64,000 bases of DNA, from the NCBI RefSeq assembly GCF_020085105.1, contig NC_058056.1:14303929-14367928 (forward strand). Direction: 5' to 3'. The position numbers were made by a program, and so were the translations under genes. Positions 23,159 through 36,901 of the stretch are shown in pieces. Origin of the DNA: Siniperca chuatsi (Eukaryota > Chordata > Actinopteri > Centrarchiformes > Sinipercidae). The notes below the pieces were generated by a model that saw only the letters and a list, made by a program, of their open reading frames with translations, was not told the origin of the DNA and ran no database searches. Numbering within the stretch: position 1 is the stretch's first letter; each line of letters starts with the position of its first letter.

Positions 23159-26100
23159 GACTCTCAGCTCTCTTGTAGTGGGAACATGGAGTAGCCAACT
23201 GTGTTTTTATGATAACAATATTCAGTTATCCCACCAGGATCCCTGCAGCAGGCATATGTTAGTGATGAGTATTCTAACCTCTGCCCTGTGCTGCTGCCTA
23301 CAGATAGTGGTGAGCTGTTGTTCACACGCACACAGTGTTGCCAGGGTTCATGTGTAATGTGATCTGCTTGAGTTTCCAAGTCCGCCCACGCACACTCCTC
23401 GGGGCAGCCTGCTGCCCACTCTGTTGGTGGGTGGTTTCTTACAGGGAGCGGGCTGCAGCCATAGACGTGATACTATTCTGCATGTACTACATACACAGCA
23501 GCCCCAGTGACAACAACACTGGAGCTGCTATATGAAAAGAATGCTGAGAGGATATCCACAGTGCTGCTAACTGAGAGGCTGCTGAGTGTTCAAGCATCTC
23601 CATTTGTGCTGCACGGTGTTGTGCTGATGGTACTTCTGAGTAATACGCTGAAGGACGGTGCCTCAGTCATTTCAATGCCTCTCTCTTTCTCTCTCCCTCA
23701 CCATAAGGGAGAACTCCAGAGGTCATGCTCACAGACTGTGGTGAAGAAAGTTAGCGAACAGTGCCAGCTGGCATGCCACTGTAGAAGATACCCTCCCCTC
23801 CCTCCTCCACCGCCTCCACCACCTCCCCACGGCTACTGGGCACCACAGGTAAGACTCACACTCCCAGGTTTCACACCTGTCTCGCTCCAAGTCTGTCTGT
23901 CTCACTTTCAGTCTGCTCTCGCCCCACAGTTGGATCTCACTCCTAGCCAGACGCAGGTGTCAAGCAACTGGCTAGTCTGAAGAAATTGTTTTGATGTGAA
24001 GTGTTTCCTTTTATGCTCAAAAGAAAAATGTACAATCAGACCCCTGAGATTACTGTGTGAGGGCCCGTGCATGGGTGCGGGTTTTGCGCGTGCACCTCTG
24101 TGCGTGTGATAGAGCCAGCAGGATGTTGACAGCTGAACACAGGACTAATTTATGCCGGGTCTGACCTTGGGGAGTACCCAGCTGCCTATGAAATCCATGC
24201 CTGCTGGGCTGCCAAGCTCAGTGGTTCAGTGGTAGGGTTTCCCCCGGAGGACCCCTGATTAAAACACAGATGAGTTAATTAAATTATTAAATTAGCTTTA
24301 ATTTGTTAGAGATAAGGGGCTAATGAAGCAGCCCAGTAGTTCCAACTTCGTTTTGAAGTTGAGCTGGCGGCAATAAGGGTGTGTGTGTCTGAGTGTATAG
24401 GTTGACTTGTATAGGCTACAAGCATTTATACCTGTGTGGATCCACTGCCTGTTGTGGCAGTTTTCCCTCCGACACTCCCTCTTTTGACCCACTCTGAGAT
24501 AGTAAATCCTTTGATAGACAGGCTAACATATTTCACCAGCCTGCTCGCTGAAAGTTGATATGATTTGTATGTAGTCTCAAGCACCTTAATGAACAGTGGA
24601 CTGAAATATGGGACAGGCATTGCTGATGATGCAGCCATTCTGAGCTATTACTGTGACTCTGTAGAATCACTCACCCTAAGCCCTTAATATTATGAGTAGG
24701 GAGGAGTACTTAATCATTAAAGTCTCAACAGACAGCAGTGTAAAGGTTTTAATCAATAAGTTCCAATGATTTTTTTTCTGTCTGGTCAATTTAGATGGAC
24801 CCCCCCCCCCGACTCACCATGTGAGCTACCTATGAATCAAGAGTTACAGACCCTTCTGCAAATATTGGTCACTGCATAAATGCTGCCAGGACCATCTGAC
24901 TGTAAGCTAAGGTGGGGTTTGAATGCCCAGTTACGGCCAACGCATAAGTGGAACTCTGAACACTGCATCCACAGTGTTTGATGCCTCCATAAACAGCAGT
25001 ATGTCACGATAAATATGATAAGCAGGCCAATTTTTTATTCCTTTTCAGCTTTACACAGAAATGTTTGCAGAGGGTGGAGACACCATGAATAATTCACTTA
25101 AAGGGAGTTTTTTTTCCTCAGTTCTCAGTTTAATCTATACAGGCGCATAATTATCTTGATATTCCTTCAGTAGCCCAATTTGCAGAACAGTTAGAGCTGA
25201 AACTTTACTTTAAACTGTAGTCTTTAAAATGCAATGAATATGCATAGCTAACGTGAAAAACTGGGACAATGACTGAGACTTTATCTTTCTTCTAAAAGTA
25301 AAAAAAAAAAAAACTGAGGAAAAATTGGCAATGTTAAGTAAGTCTGTGTGGGCTAAAAATGGTTTGGAAGTCCTTCAAAGGAGTGTGCTTTATCGCATTG
25401 AAATAGATTCTTACTTCTGACTGAATTAAATCCTACAGCCGTTGACAAAACACAGGATTAAAATGGAAGTTTGGCTGAGAGGAGCTTTTAAATCATAGTG
25501 ACTTATGACGTGGTGTGCTGTTCCGGGGAGAGCCATGCCTTGTTATTTGCTCCGTAGAAATGTGCTGTGTCGGAAAACAGTCCACAGCATTACTATGGAG
25601 TATTTGTTGCTATGGTGTAAACCCTTCCTCTCATTCATAACACAATAACTGTAAATGCAGGAGCTACAAGATTGTCGTTGTATATACAGTGCAGTGTATT
25701 TCCTCAGGAGCATAAAACTAGAACAAACCAGCATTCATATAGATAGATATGCACATGACAAAACTGATTTATAGATGGTGGGAGAGCATCAAATGCTGCA
25801 GAAAGAGAAGAGGAAAGTTCTGCATTACAGACACGAAGTTGCTGATGCACATAATGTTATTCAACATTCCCGGTGAGTGGTCTTACTCCACGGATCTAAT
25901 GTGGAAAGAGCAGGAGGTTCCTGCAACAGTAATCGGTGTGGACAAGAGTGCTGGTGTAAGGAAGGCTGACGGGACCTTAAATGATTCATGGTGTCGGGTT
26001 GGATATCTTTGAACATTGAACCTAAGACCTACAGAACAGGCAAGGACACAGCGTCTTCCCAACTCAGAGAGCAGGGAAGAAAATCACCTCCATGCTGCTC

Positions 26101-29100
26101 TGTTATTATGTTGTATAATACAGTCACTAAGGATCTAATAACAAGACTCGAGTCAGTGATGAGCACTGTAATCATAGTAAATGTTTTTTCTATTCATTCT
26201 CTTCTTTTGCATCCAAATCTCTCTCCTCCTGCCCCCTCTTCTCTTTTTTTCTAAGTGGCAAAGCCCATAGTGCCCTTGATGAGACCCTGGTGGATGGAGA
26301 TGGACATTGTAGTGCTTGGAACGGTGGGCTGTGCCTCAGTTGTCTTCCTCCTCTCGGCCATCATCATCTGCTACAAGGCCATCAAGAGGTTGGATGTCAC
26401 TTTTCTCTTTTCTTGTTCTGTGCTTTAGTATTTCAGTTAGATCTCACGCTCACAGATCTCTGATTTTTTTTTTTTTTAAAGTGATGACAAATTGAAATAG
26501 GAACTGTCACCGCCAGGCTACTCAACATATCATGTGTAATTTGACCCATGGGAGGCTGAATTATCTCTTCTGCCTTCGTGTGTGAGTGACGCAGGAGGCT
26601 AAGATGACCCTGTCATCACCCTGCTCGGTCACACTGAGGTCAGAGGTTAGATAATGCAATGGGTGGTAATTGTCAGAGAGGAAGATCCACTAAACTGAGT
26701 CACCCAGAAACATCCTATATTCTAAATTTATGTACTGAGGTGCATGATGATCCAACGTTACGATACTGTGATTTTAATTTGCATTAAGTGTCTAAAGCTT
26801 CCTAGAATGGCAGCTGGATTCATGAGAAGTGAAAGCAAGAGGAATCCCAAGATGCTGCTATTGCAGCGGGAACTGTTTCCCCCATTTGGCTTATTAAAGA
26901 AAAAGACTGCGTGAGGTTTTAGCCTGCAGCACAACCCAGACCTAATTCTCTGTGTCACATTCAGGCAGCACGGTGTCACACATGCACTCTGACATCCATG
27001 TTAATGTTCGCAGACATTTAACAAACACACACACACACACACACACATGTCCACATCGTGCAAAGCACCGCACGTGCACAGAGAGACATTCAGAGGATAC
27101 TTGTGTGCACCCATCCATTAACACACAACATCTTTACATACATAGATACATCATCTTGGCATATTTACACACACTATAAAATTTGGCATAAACATTGACT
27201 CTCACACACGCATGTGAGAGCAGCCACAGATGTGTGTACTAAATTGGGGAGCTACTTCTATGTTTTATTTATGTGTATTTAAATTTATTTAGTATCATAC
27301 CTTGTTATATTTATGGAATTATAATAAGCCTGCATGCCAGATATGGCTTTCCTCAGCAGAACTCTATTTCTCCTTTCTTTAAACAACAAATAGGCACAGT
27401 CAGGCAGCGGAAGTAATGGGTGGTTGGCTCAGGAATTCATTATGGCAATTCTCCAGCCCCCTGTGTAGCCAAGGGGCACCTTTTTTAATGCAGCAGTGGT
27501 AGGAAAGTGTTGTTGCAATACGGGCTCTAGCCCCAAACCCAAGTCATTATTTATGAATTAATTTGCGCAGTCATTCAGTCGCAGGCCACATCTTTTATAC
27601 ATGCAAGCGGGTCGTGTCCTGAAGCTCTGTGGGCTCTAGACTGCAGACTTTGTGCCACACCAAGTTGCCCTCCACTCTGAATGAGACCAGGCCAGACTGG
27701 CCTCATTAGACATTCATTAGTCACCAGCCAGTAGGAGAGCAGTCCAGGGAAAAATGCGATTCCTTTAACATTTGTCATGGATGCTCCAATCATTCATCGT
27801 TCCAGAGAGGAAGGTAAAGGAAACAACACAGCGAAAAGGACAGAAAAAAAGGCAAAGGCAGTAATTGAGCATCTTAGTCAATAAGAATGTGAAAGGGTTT
27901 GTTGGTGAGAAAAACACAGCCAGTTATATATAGCCCCTTCAGTGCTCCGGGCTTTCCCAATGAAAATCAGCTGGCTGAAGGCCAAGGCCTGAGCATCACA
28001 GACAGCAGAGGAGCTAGCTCTGCAGGTCCCAGCCCTCCTGGCATTTTGTTATGTTTTATAATCTTTGTCTGCCAGTCATCTGTCAGAAGCAAAGGAGGCT
28101 GGAAAGAAAAAACACTTCCATACAATTCTATTCAGAGTCCGCAGCACCAGGGAGGCTGGTGTGTGCAAGCATAGAGAAGAGGATTCAGACACACGCTGCG
28201 TTTCAGTGTTGCTGTGCCATCCAAAGCGAAAGACATGATGCTGCAGTCCAGGCTGTCAGCCATCCAAGAAGCCAAAACAAACAAAACTCAAACCAACTGA
28301 CTAATGAAGCTAGATGCTTTTCCCAATCACTTACCGCTCTGGGAGGCTTGTCCAAAGACAGACAATATATCACAGCTGGTCCTGTCCAAGGGCAATGCAG
28401 TATCTGCTAAATACTCAACCAGAGATAGAATTAAATGAACATACTTGTCAGGGAAAAATGGTTTAAAACCCAATATTTACTGATACATTATTAATCTCCT
28501 CTGTTTTATTTTGGAAATTATTATATCAGCACCATCAAAACTGGTGACAGATTTTTACAGTCTGTTTTTTAATACTTTTTCTTTGAACCATAGCATGTTA
28601 CTCTAATTTCCAGATGGCTGGAGTAATTGTAAACAGCTCAACACATGTCCCAATTTCGCCATGATCCATTCCCCAAACTTCAAATAGGAAAGTGTGCTGT
28701 GATTGCACAGCTTTGATATGAAATATTCATCTAACCTGTGAAGTGTTGTGTTGCCACCTGCCATGTGTCAACAGCATGGCATCTATTATTGAAGGCCTGG
28801 GTAGAGGTCGGTTTGAGGCCCCAATGCTCTGCCCTGTGTGGTGGCCCTAAGCGACATGGTCAGTCTGAGCAGAGATTACATCCTGGGAGAAATAAACAGG
28901 GTTCGAAGCACCTTCCAGCAGGCTATAGATCATCAGTGTCAAACAGCATTTTACAACATAACAGATGAAATACTGACCTGTCAAAATATTCAAAATGAAA
29001 ATCATTAGTGAGCTGCAAGGACGTTGCATAATGTTAAACGAATATCGACATCACTGACTTTCTGTTCCAAGTAGAAGAATTCCCAGACTAAACAATGCAA

Positions 29101-31956
29101 TCTGTCCCTTTGAGAAAACTTTGGTATATCCCAACTCCCCTAACTGCAGCTACATCAGCCAATCATTTCCCCCACATTAGAATGTGTTTCCACCCTGGGG
29201 CTGGACAGTTTCCTTTTTGAGGCTTTCCCAAGTCCCACAGAGACACAGCAAGCAGCATCTGTCCTACATGGCCAGCATATATCCCTTGTGTCCTAAACCA
29301 TACGACCCCACCCAGCTGACAGAGTCCCACAGGAAGTCTTAGTCATTGCCTCGTCTCCAACAACGCCAATCACTATAGATTAAATGCAGTGATGATGTTC
29401 ACAAAGTTTCAGTTAAAAGTAAGGATAGTTAGTATTATTTATATGACTTTTATTTTCATTTATAACGTTATAACAAGACTAATAGTCTTCAGCCATGCTA
29501 GCAGCTCTGTGAGGCTGTACTTAGACACAGCGGTGCTTTGAGCTACCATAATCACCATCTCGGTTTAGCATGTTCGCATGCTAACATTTACTAATCAGCC
29601 CTAAACACAAAGTACAGATGAGACTGATGGGAATGTCATTAGCTTTGCAGGTATTCAGTTATAAACCAAATTATTGGATAAACTGAAATGTTGACCTGAT
29701 GATGGCGCTAAATGAAAAGTTAAGGAATCACCAAAGTTGTTACAATTCATCCTGAGAGAATGAATGAACAAGAATGTCTGTAACAAATTTCATGGCAATC
29801 CATCCAATAGTTGTTGAAATATTTCACTATAAACAACAAATATAAAACTAATGATGGCGCTAGAGGAAAGGAGCATCACCAAAGTCAGTAGGATTCATCC
29901 TTTGGGGACCATGAATGTCTGTACAAAATTTCAGTCTGGACCAAAGTGGTGAGCTGACAGACAGACTAAAATCCCTTTGGTAACAGATGAAAGTTTTTCC
30001 TGGTGTATCTTCAACTATAAAACTGGAGTTAAGCTGAGCGGGATTTCTGAGGAGTTCTGATGAACACAGGAGGTGGAGGGGCAGAGATGGTTCACAGCGC
30101 TGACATGACAGCTGAAAAACAGCCAAGACAGGAACTGTTTTAAAACCTGACAGCAACAAGATGGTTGTTTAACAGGTGTGGCGAAATGAGATTGGCTTAA
30201 GTGTATGGGAGCAATGAAAAAAGACAGCTGACAAATTGAGTTGACAGCAAGGGGGAAATGAGCATATGCAAGAAAAGCACACATCCTAATTGAACATTTA
30301 CTAGACTGACCCACCAATAATATAAATATTCATATCAATTGTGTTATATTCTAGAGTAATGTCACAAACAATAAAAAAAAACACATGAAATTTTTCATCA
30401 GCAGTTCATTTTTATTTTATAGTCTCAGATTTATTATGATTCCGCAAATGTCTGTGTAAATACACATGGGGGCATGATGCAATCCAATGTGTTAGGCATA
30501 TGATAAATGCTACAATTTTGAAGCTCACAATGTATGCATGTATGATGAATTTTTTTACTGAGATGTTGTCAAAGGTGTTGATTCAACTCATTGGTAAGGT
30601 TTTCATCCAACCATAGCAGAAAGCATATAATGCAGTATCATACAACAACAGCAATGCTAAAATGTAATGCACTGTACATAAGCACAAGTACAAAAGAGTC
30701 CCAATGTCAGTTGACTAACTCAGTAATTTCAGTTACACAGCAACATGTATGCAAAGTTAACTAACATTAGCTGCCATAAGCTACTTGTCATACCAGACCA
30801 GGAAAGGCTGTATTGAACTGAGCAACAATGTATATTATTGTTTATGAATTCATCTTTTCATTTGTAAGAGGAAGATTTTGTTATTTCTTTTTTCATAAGT
30901 TACATAGTCTCTTTAAAAAAGTAATTACATTTTTTATCTTCACCTCTCTGACACAGTCTCAACAAAAACTAAACATAATAAACTTAACAAACATAGTTTT
31001 TCTTGCAGGGCTGTTGTATTGGATTGCATTATGTCATGTATGAGCTCATTTCACCCTGTAAGGATTCACTCTCTCCACGATGCCCGAGAAGGTAAAAAGA
31101 TTTGCGCTGGACTGGACTGGGAATGACTGTTTGTCAGAGTTGGACTGGTCAGCCAGGGCTTTCAGAAGAGAGGAGAAGAGACACTGAGCTAAGATGTTGC
31201 TCAAGGGTCCTCTGTGGCAGTGAAGGCACTGTACAGTGTTGAGTGGGACAATGACTGTACTAACTGTATTCAGATCTGTCTCTGAGTTACATAAGTCAGA
31301 GCAGCTGAGGGGGTCGGTGCAGAAGCCACAGTACACTGGACAAATATAATAACCACAAAAGCACCGCGGAGTGCATGAAAAGGGCTGTATTGAATAAAAC
31401 TGCTCTTCACAGGCCAGTAGCAGCCAGGGGATCATGTGTTGTAGCTTTATTTTGCACCAGAACGTACTCATGGAAAGGACAGAGTATTACAGTACAACCA
31501 GTGTTGAGAGGGAATTTCACAGGAGGTTATGTATCGATGTTATTCCCAAGTTGTTTTGACAGCCGCACACATACTCATTACTTAGGGGGAAGATTGCATC
31601 TACCAGTCAGAGAAGGTAATTGCCTTATCCCCTGTGTTGCAATGTATCTTTCCCTCCTGTCTCCTTGCAAAAGTGACATTGAGCTTATTAGAAAGGATCG
31701 CTGAGACCAGCATATCCACCCAGAGCAGCCCGTGAAATCAAATCAGCCTAAAGGTTAACTGTCTAGAAACTCTATTTAATGACATGGCCTTTTGCTAACA
31801 TCTAAATGCTCTTGTCAAGGAATTTGTCCTCACTTCATGAAAATGTTTATTCACAGGAAACCACTACGAAAAGAAGAGAACGGGACAAGTCGCGGGGAAT
31901 ATGCCATGAGCATCCGTAACAAGAAGGCCATGGGTACAAACAACACTGTGGTATAG
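22731..31956 (+). CDS. prima1: PRIMA1, proline-rich membrane anchor 1
   Basis: Four coding exons: 22731-22823, 23708-23848, 26264-26388 and 31857-31956, totalling 459 nt (152 residues; human 153). Exon 1 encodes a signal peptide (MLVQDL followed by a hydrophobic stretch). Exon 2 has the cysteine-rich segment and the proline-rich attachment domain (YPPLPPPPPPPPPHGYW), which binds the C-terminal helices of acetylcholinesterase. Exon 3 encodes the single transmembrane helix (VVLGTVGCASVVFLLSAIII) ending CYKAIKR. Exon 4 encodes the cytosolic tail ending TNNTVV. The protein anchors tetrameric AChE in neuronal membranes. An in-frame upstream ATG at 22542 exists, but the 22731 start matches the family. 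The exon 3 acceptor was set at 26263, because the nearer AG at 26255 would bring a stop. Its donor (AG|GTTGGA) is weak. Confidence 0.93.
23121..23154. repeat. (CA)n microsatellite
   Basis: Seventeen CA dinucleotides in PRIMA1 intron 1, followed by a short CAGA extension. Confidence 0.95.
27025..27048. repeat. (AC)n microsatellite
   Basis: Twelve AC dinucleotides inside PRIMA1 intron 3. Confidence 0.95.
29480..29970. repeat. Dispersed teleost repeat, non-autonomous (unnamed)
   Basis: Contains the phrases 'ggcaatccatccaatagttgttgaaatattt', here split, and 'ctggaccaaagtggtg', typical of a very abundant fish interspersed repeat. A GATGGCGCTA block occurs twice about 150 bp apart (near 29700 and 29852), showing internal duplication. 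Boundaries and family name were not determined. Confidence 0.55.
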
Positions 31957-34014
31957 ACTGTCTTCTGGTAGATACAGGAAGTGACATCACCATTACCGAC
32001 TCTCACCTTACCCCGAATACAACAATCCCTTCTCACCCAGAATGCAACAGGGTTTTACCCGAGGTTTTCAAATAGGTAAATCTTTCCTCTTTGCTTGGCA
32101 TGTTGCTCGGACTGAAGACACCATTCAGCTCAAGAGGAGCTGTAAAAGATAGAAGGAAAAAAATCAAGGCAGAAAGGACGGAGAGAAAAATCCACAAACC
32201 CCCATGGTGTCGAAAGTGGCACAGCAGGCTGAACATTATGCTCTTAGTAACAGCAAGTGTTGCTGACAGGCTGGTTGGCTGCTGGCTGGAGAGGGACTGT
32301 CTGCCAGTCTGCCGCAGATCCAGACCTCACACACTGTTGACATCTTCAATAGAACAACAGACAATACAGCAGCCCTGCAGTCCCATGGGCAGCCAGACAA
32401 GACAGCCCATCACACACAATAAATAATGTGCATGCAGTTTTTACAGAGAATGCAACATTTTTTATATTCCAATCCACACACTGTCCATCTTTTGTTCTCC
32501 ATTTTTGAGACAGATGCTTTGTGAGAGGCATGATGTTACTGTCGGCCCTGGCTCTGAGATGTGGATTCATCTGACTATGCAATTTAAAGAAATCCACAAT
32601 CCTCCAAAAACAAGAGGAGCAACGACATCAACATGGGACGTTCTGGTTATTTTACCATGCCAAAAATGCCACAGAAGACTTAGGCTCAATGTAATATACT
32701 TCAGTCATTCATCGATTTATTTCCTCTATTTATTTACTTATCTACCTTTGAATTTATTTTTCTACTTAAAAGGAAAAAAAACTGTCTTGTAAGTTAATCA
32801 CATCTTTACAAATCTTAAACATCTTGATGAATTAATTTTATTTCTTGATAGCTCTGTTTTTTAAGTGAATAATTTATAAACCATATGATTCATTTGTGAT
32901 GTTCCGATGCTTTAAGCCTGCTGTCAGTTTGTTGAGACACTGATGCAGAAAACACGCTTGCTCTGCAAAGAGTTTTGGAATCAGTTGTTTTTGTCTCTGG
33001 GTATTTGATATGCTTTTCTCTGTTTCCCTGAGACTGCAGCTAAAAAGTCAGGGGTCTCTATGATGTACTATGTGAATGTGTGTTTTCCAAACATTATTTC
33101 TGTGCTGCATCATATGCCAGCCCCCATTTTGGATTTGTTAACTCAATGCAAGACCCCCCAAAAGTTAAAACTACTATCACAAGTCATCTGGTTAAATCTT
33201 GTTGTTTCAGAGTCTTGGGGTCAACTAGATGCCTTCAGCCGTGTTCTGTTTGGATTTGACAATCTTCGTTTTTCTTTCTGTCAGGAAGGGCTTAACCCAT
33301 CGCTATAGAAACAGGGGACATGAGCCCAGGGCTGACCTTGTGACTGGTGAGAGACAGGAGACTTAGCCAATAGCCAGAGATCAGGTTGCACAGAGGATGG
33401 CCTCAGTAGGGATGTGTGTAACTCAGTGCTGTCACAGGCATCTTCCACATCCCCGCTGGAAAAACACAACTGAGCTGAACTGGAGCATCACTCAACGCTG
33501 CTCTGCTCTTTTTTTTTTTTACACTAAATCGGCGTGTGTCTGTGCGTGCGTGAGTCTGTCTGTCTGTCTGTGAGTGTGCATGCAGATGAGTGTACTCAGT
33601 GAGAGTGGGCTGTACTCTGTGGCCGTCAGTTAAGTATAGATATTGGCTAAACTGTGGAAATTTGGAAAAACATGCTTGCATCTAAACATGCACAGGTTAT
33701 TAGCTAACAGTATACCCCACCATGTACCTATATGAGAGAAATGATGGATGCATGAATGTAAATATTGATATTTAAATATCTGCCTTCTGGACTGTTAATT
33801 AATGTACAGTGTAACAGAACATATGTTTATACATAGTAAAACTTTAACAATGTGCTACCATTTAGAATTATGTCAATGTTGTCATGTTGATGGAGCAAGC
33901 CATTAATGTATATATGGCAATCAATAGTATATACACAATTTATGCATTATACCAAACAGATAGAAATATGTGCATAAGTTGATTTCATTGCTGAGTTTTT
34001 CAGTTGTAAATAAA
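31957..34014 (+). other. prima1: Probable 3' UTR of PRIMA1
   Basis: No coding signal follows the PRIMA1 stop. AATAAA hexamers occur at 32419-32424 and 34009-34014. The AT-rich stretch before the second looks UTR-like. The extent of the transcript is inferred. Confidence 0.45.
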
Positions 34015-35586
34015 ACTGTACATAACAACGGAGCTACAGTCTATTGTATTTAAAGAGATGCTGTATATGTGCAGAAATCTGTTTTTATGCTATGGCAGAC
34101 AAACTGGCCCGTGTGTGGCAAACCTGATAAAAGTGAGACTGTTATATTTAGCCTGTGCCCATCCTGTCTGCGCTGTGCTGTGTTGTGCCGTTCATGTCTC
34201 GGGCAGAGCTGTGCTGGCCGTGTCTCCTGGGCCCCCCGCAGTTGAGGACATGTTCTCAGTCTGTCTCACACAGTGCATCTTTAATGAACTGCGATTATCA
34301 AGCCTATTCCACTCCATGGGGCTTAATGACGCAAACAAGAAAACTTATAGGTTACATATTGTGCTAGTTCTGGGCTCGATAAATAATAATGTGGAGAATG
34401 GATGCGTGTGAAGGATTTCTGCAGCTAAAGCAAGAACACAAGTTGCTGTAACAAAATTAGGATTTTAAAGGAAGCTAAAAGAAGGTAATAGATTCAAAAC
34501 ACCTCTGTGGAAGAGGCTACATTCTTACATTAAATCATATAGACATTTTCCTATTTCTCTTTTAATTTGCACATTATACATTAACTGTAAATTATGTGAA
34601 ACAAACAAGGGGGACAAACCTGTACTATACAGGCTGATGCAGAGGAGCACTGAAGAGGAATGTCAATGAATTACAATGTGAATAAGGGACCATAGAGTAC
34701 TTTGCCTTCCCTGCTTTAGATGTGCCCCTTGATGGTAATGCCAATGGACACTCTGAGCAATTTAAACATTCATGCATTGTCCAGCCAGGGCGCTGTGGAT
34801 TTCACTGTAATAAAAGCAATGTGACAGCACTAGGCAGGGGGACCAGGGATTGTCAGTGTCTCAACAAGCTTTATGAGACTCTCAGAAGGTATTTCCACAG
34901 AGCAAAAGGATGCTGATACACAGATTCTTAAAAATTTGGGTTCTTGAATTTTTTTCTGTACAAAACTACTGGTTATTTTGAACTGCTGCAGCCTGGATGA
35001 GACTACCTCTCTCAACCTGCTCTTTAATCAAGGAATGTCACCAATGCACGCACCTGGTGCATGAGTGCATGTGTTTTTTATGAGAGCTTGCACAGTCCTT
35101 TCAAAGCTGACCTTCACAATCTTTGAGGACCCACTCACACCCTCTCTGCCTGAGAGGCCTTTGGTCAGCGTTAATTACCCTCAGTACCTCCAGCTGCCTG
35201 CTCATCAGGTCAACGCTCCCATATGGTCCTCCAGGAGGCAGCAGGCAGGCAGGGGCGGGGAAAGTGCTGGATACCTGTGGGACACTGATTACATAAGCTG
35301 CTGCTAATGAGAGAGGTTCTTTTCGAAAAGGGCTGCGAGTTCAAACGATCACGACGGTGGCAGTGGCTGACAGATGCAACCCCAGAGCAAGGGGGACTTG
35401 ATTAAACACACACACCTATGCACATGCTGGGACACATGCACATACACACCTGCATCCAGCCTCACTTTTCTACACACTCACACACAGAGGCACACAGCAG
35501 GAGAGGTGCTCTTTGATGAGCCAAGTCTGGAGGTTGATGAGAAGGGGCACTGCAGCCTGATTCAGCTAGCTTGGGGTCACCAGGGA

Positions 35587-35612
35587 GTGTGTGTGTGTGT
35601 GTGTGTGTGTGT
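35587..35612. repeat. (GT)n microsatellite
   Basis: About thirteen GT dinucleotides in intergenic DNA. Confidence 0.95.
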
Positions 35613-35728
35613 TCATTAGTCACATTTTGTGATATCATTCATTATACTAGTTACTCATTTGGCATACACCTCTCGACATGAGTCCTCTTATACATGCAGT
35701 AACTAAAAAGCACATTTAAAAAAAATTA

Positions 35729-35732
<4 letters not shown>

Positions 35733-35773
<41 letters not shown>
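35733..35773. repeat. (TA)n microsatellite
   Basis: About twenty TA dinucleotides. This is a self-complementary tract prone to cruciform formation and length change. Confidence 0.95.
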
Positions 35774-35776
<3 letters not shown>

Positions 35777-36517
35777 AATCAAATTGGGTATATTTTTGTC
35801 CAATAAACCAATTTCTTCTTGAAGAATAAATTTATATCATCAGATCTAATTCGTCTTAAAGCTTGATAATGAAATCCTTGCAGCAGTGGAGATCAAAACA
35901 AAGATTAATGTGCTGTTCGGCTCTCTAGCCCTGCTGTCATGTCATCTGTTATTCTCAGACAAGAGCTTCGTGGTAATGTGGTTAGACCTCACAACAATGC
36001 TTAATCACAACAAACCACATTAGGCTAAAGGTAATTGTGTTTGCTTGGTATATGCGTGGACCGATCTGTTTCGCTGCTGCCAATGAAGAGGAGGGATGGA
36101 GGGGAGGGGGTTTCACTTTGGCGTGGGGGCACAACCGAAATAGTCCTGTTTACCTCCAATGTCTGGCTCCACCTTATCGAGTTACAAAGCTGCTGCTGCA
36201 ACTCAGATTGGCCTCTGATCAATCTGAGCTCTGATGGCGAGAGGCAGCATGACTGACAGTCTGACAAGGATCTCAGACAGGAGCTGAGTAAAGCATGTCA
36301 TGTCATTTTCCCAGAGACACCTGAGGTTCAGTTTCTCATCCAGAGGAGTAAACAACAGAGCTGATTTTATCGCTCTGCCATCTGCATTATGGTAAACTGG
36401 ACATTTTCCACATCAGTCAGGACATCAAAGGGCAGTAAATGTCACATTTGAATTTTGAAGGGGTGGACGATTCATATGAAATAACAAAGCATCTCAACGT
36501 TTAGAAAAACTCGTACT

Positions 36518-36523
36518 TTTATT
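36518..36523 (-). terminator. unc79: Poly(A) signal AATAAA of UNC79
   Basis: TTTATT on the plus strand reads AATAAA on the minus strand, 380 bp past the UNC79 stop codon at 36902-36904. Confidence 0.5.
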
Positions 36524-36901
36524 ATCCAGCTTGCAACCGAGCAACTTAAAAAGTGATAGAATATGAATGTCACAGGGTGAGCATATCTAAGATTCAACAA
36601 GCATTTGCTTTCAGACGCTCACTATTACCAACACGGGTCTATAGAAATTCTCTTAGTCATCTACTGACTCTTCAAATCTGTTGAATTCAACTGATTTAGG
36701 CACCTGATACAATTAACACTCACAAGCCTGCCAAACCTTTAATTATCAGCTCCAGTGTTAGTACTTTAAAATAGCATAGATTTAATGTACATATACAGGT
36801 TTTATACTGAAGGTGCTGAAAATTTGGTCAGAGGTTTCAGGCAGAGAGGATACATGCAGGTCTAAGGACCCAGACTGGACCCGAGGTGACCACAGAGCAG
36901 G

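Larger units (their letters stand above)
26389..31856 (+). other. prima1: Large third intron of PRIMA1
   Basis: A 5.5 kb intron with no coding exon recognised on either strand. It carries a CA microsatellite at 27025-27048 and a dispersed repeat at about 29480-29970. The remainder shows only short open frames without family likeness. Confidence 0.6.
34015..36517. other. Intergenic PRIMA1-UNC79 (tail to tail)
   Basis: No gene recognised; COX8C, present here in human, was not found. It contains a GT microsatellite (35587-35612) and an AT microsatellite (35733-35773). Confidence 0.5.

Noticed and set aside
31046-31471. 141-codon minus-strand open frame in PRIMA1 intron 3
   Set aside because: Cysteine-rich by translation but without family likeness or flanking exons; not supportable as a gene.
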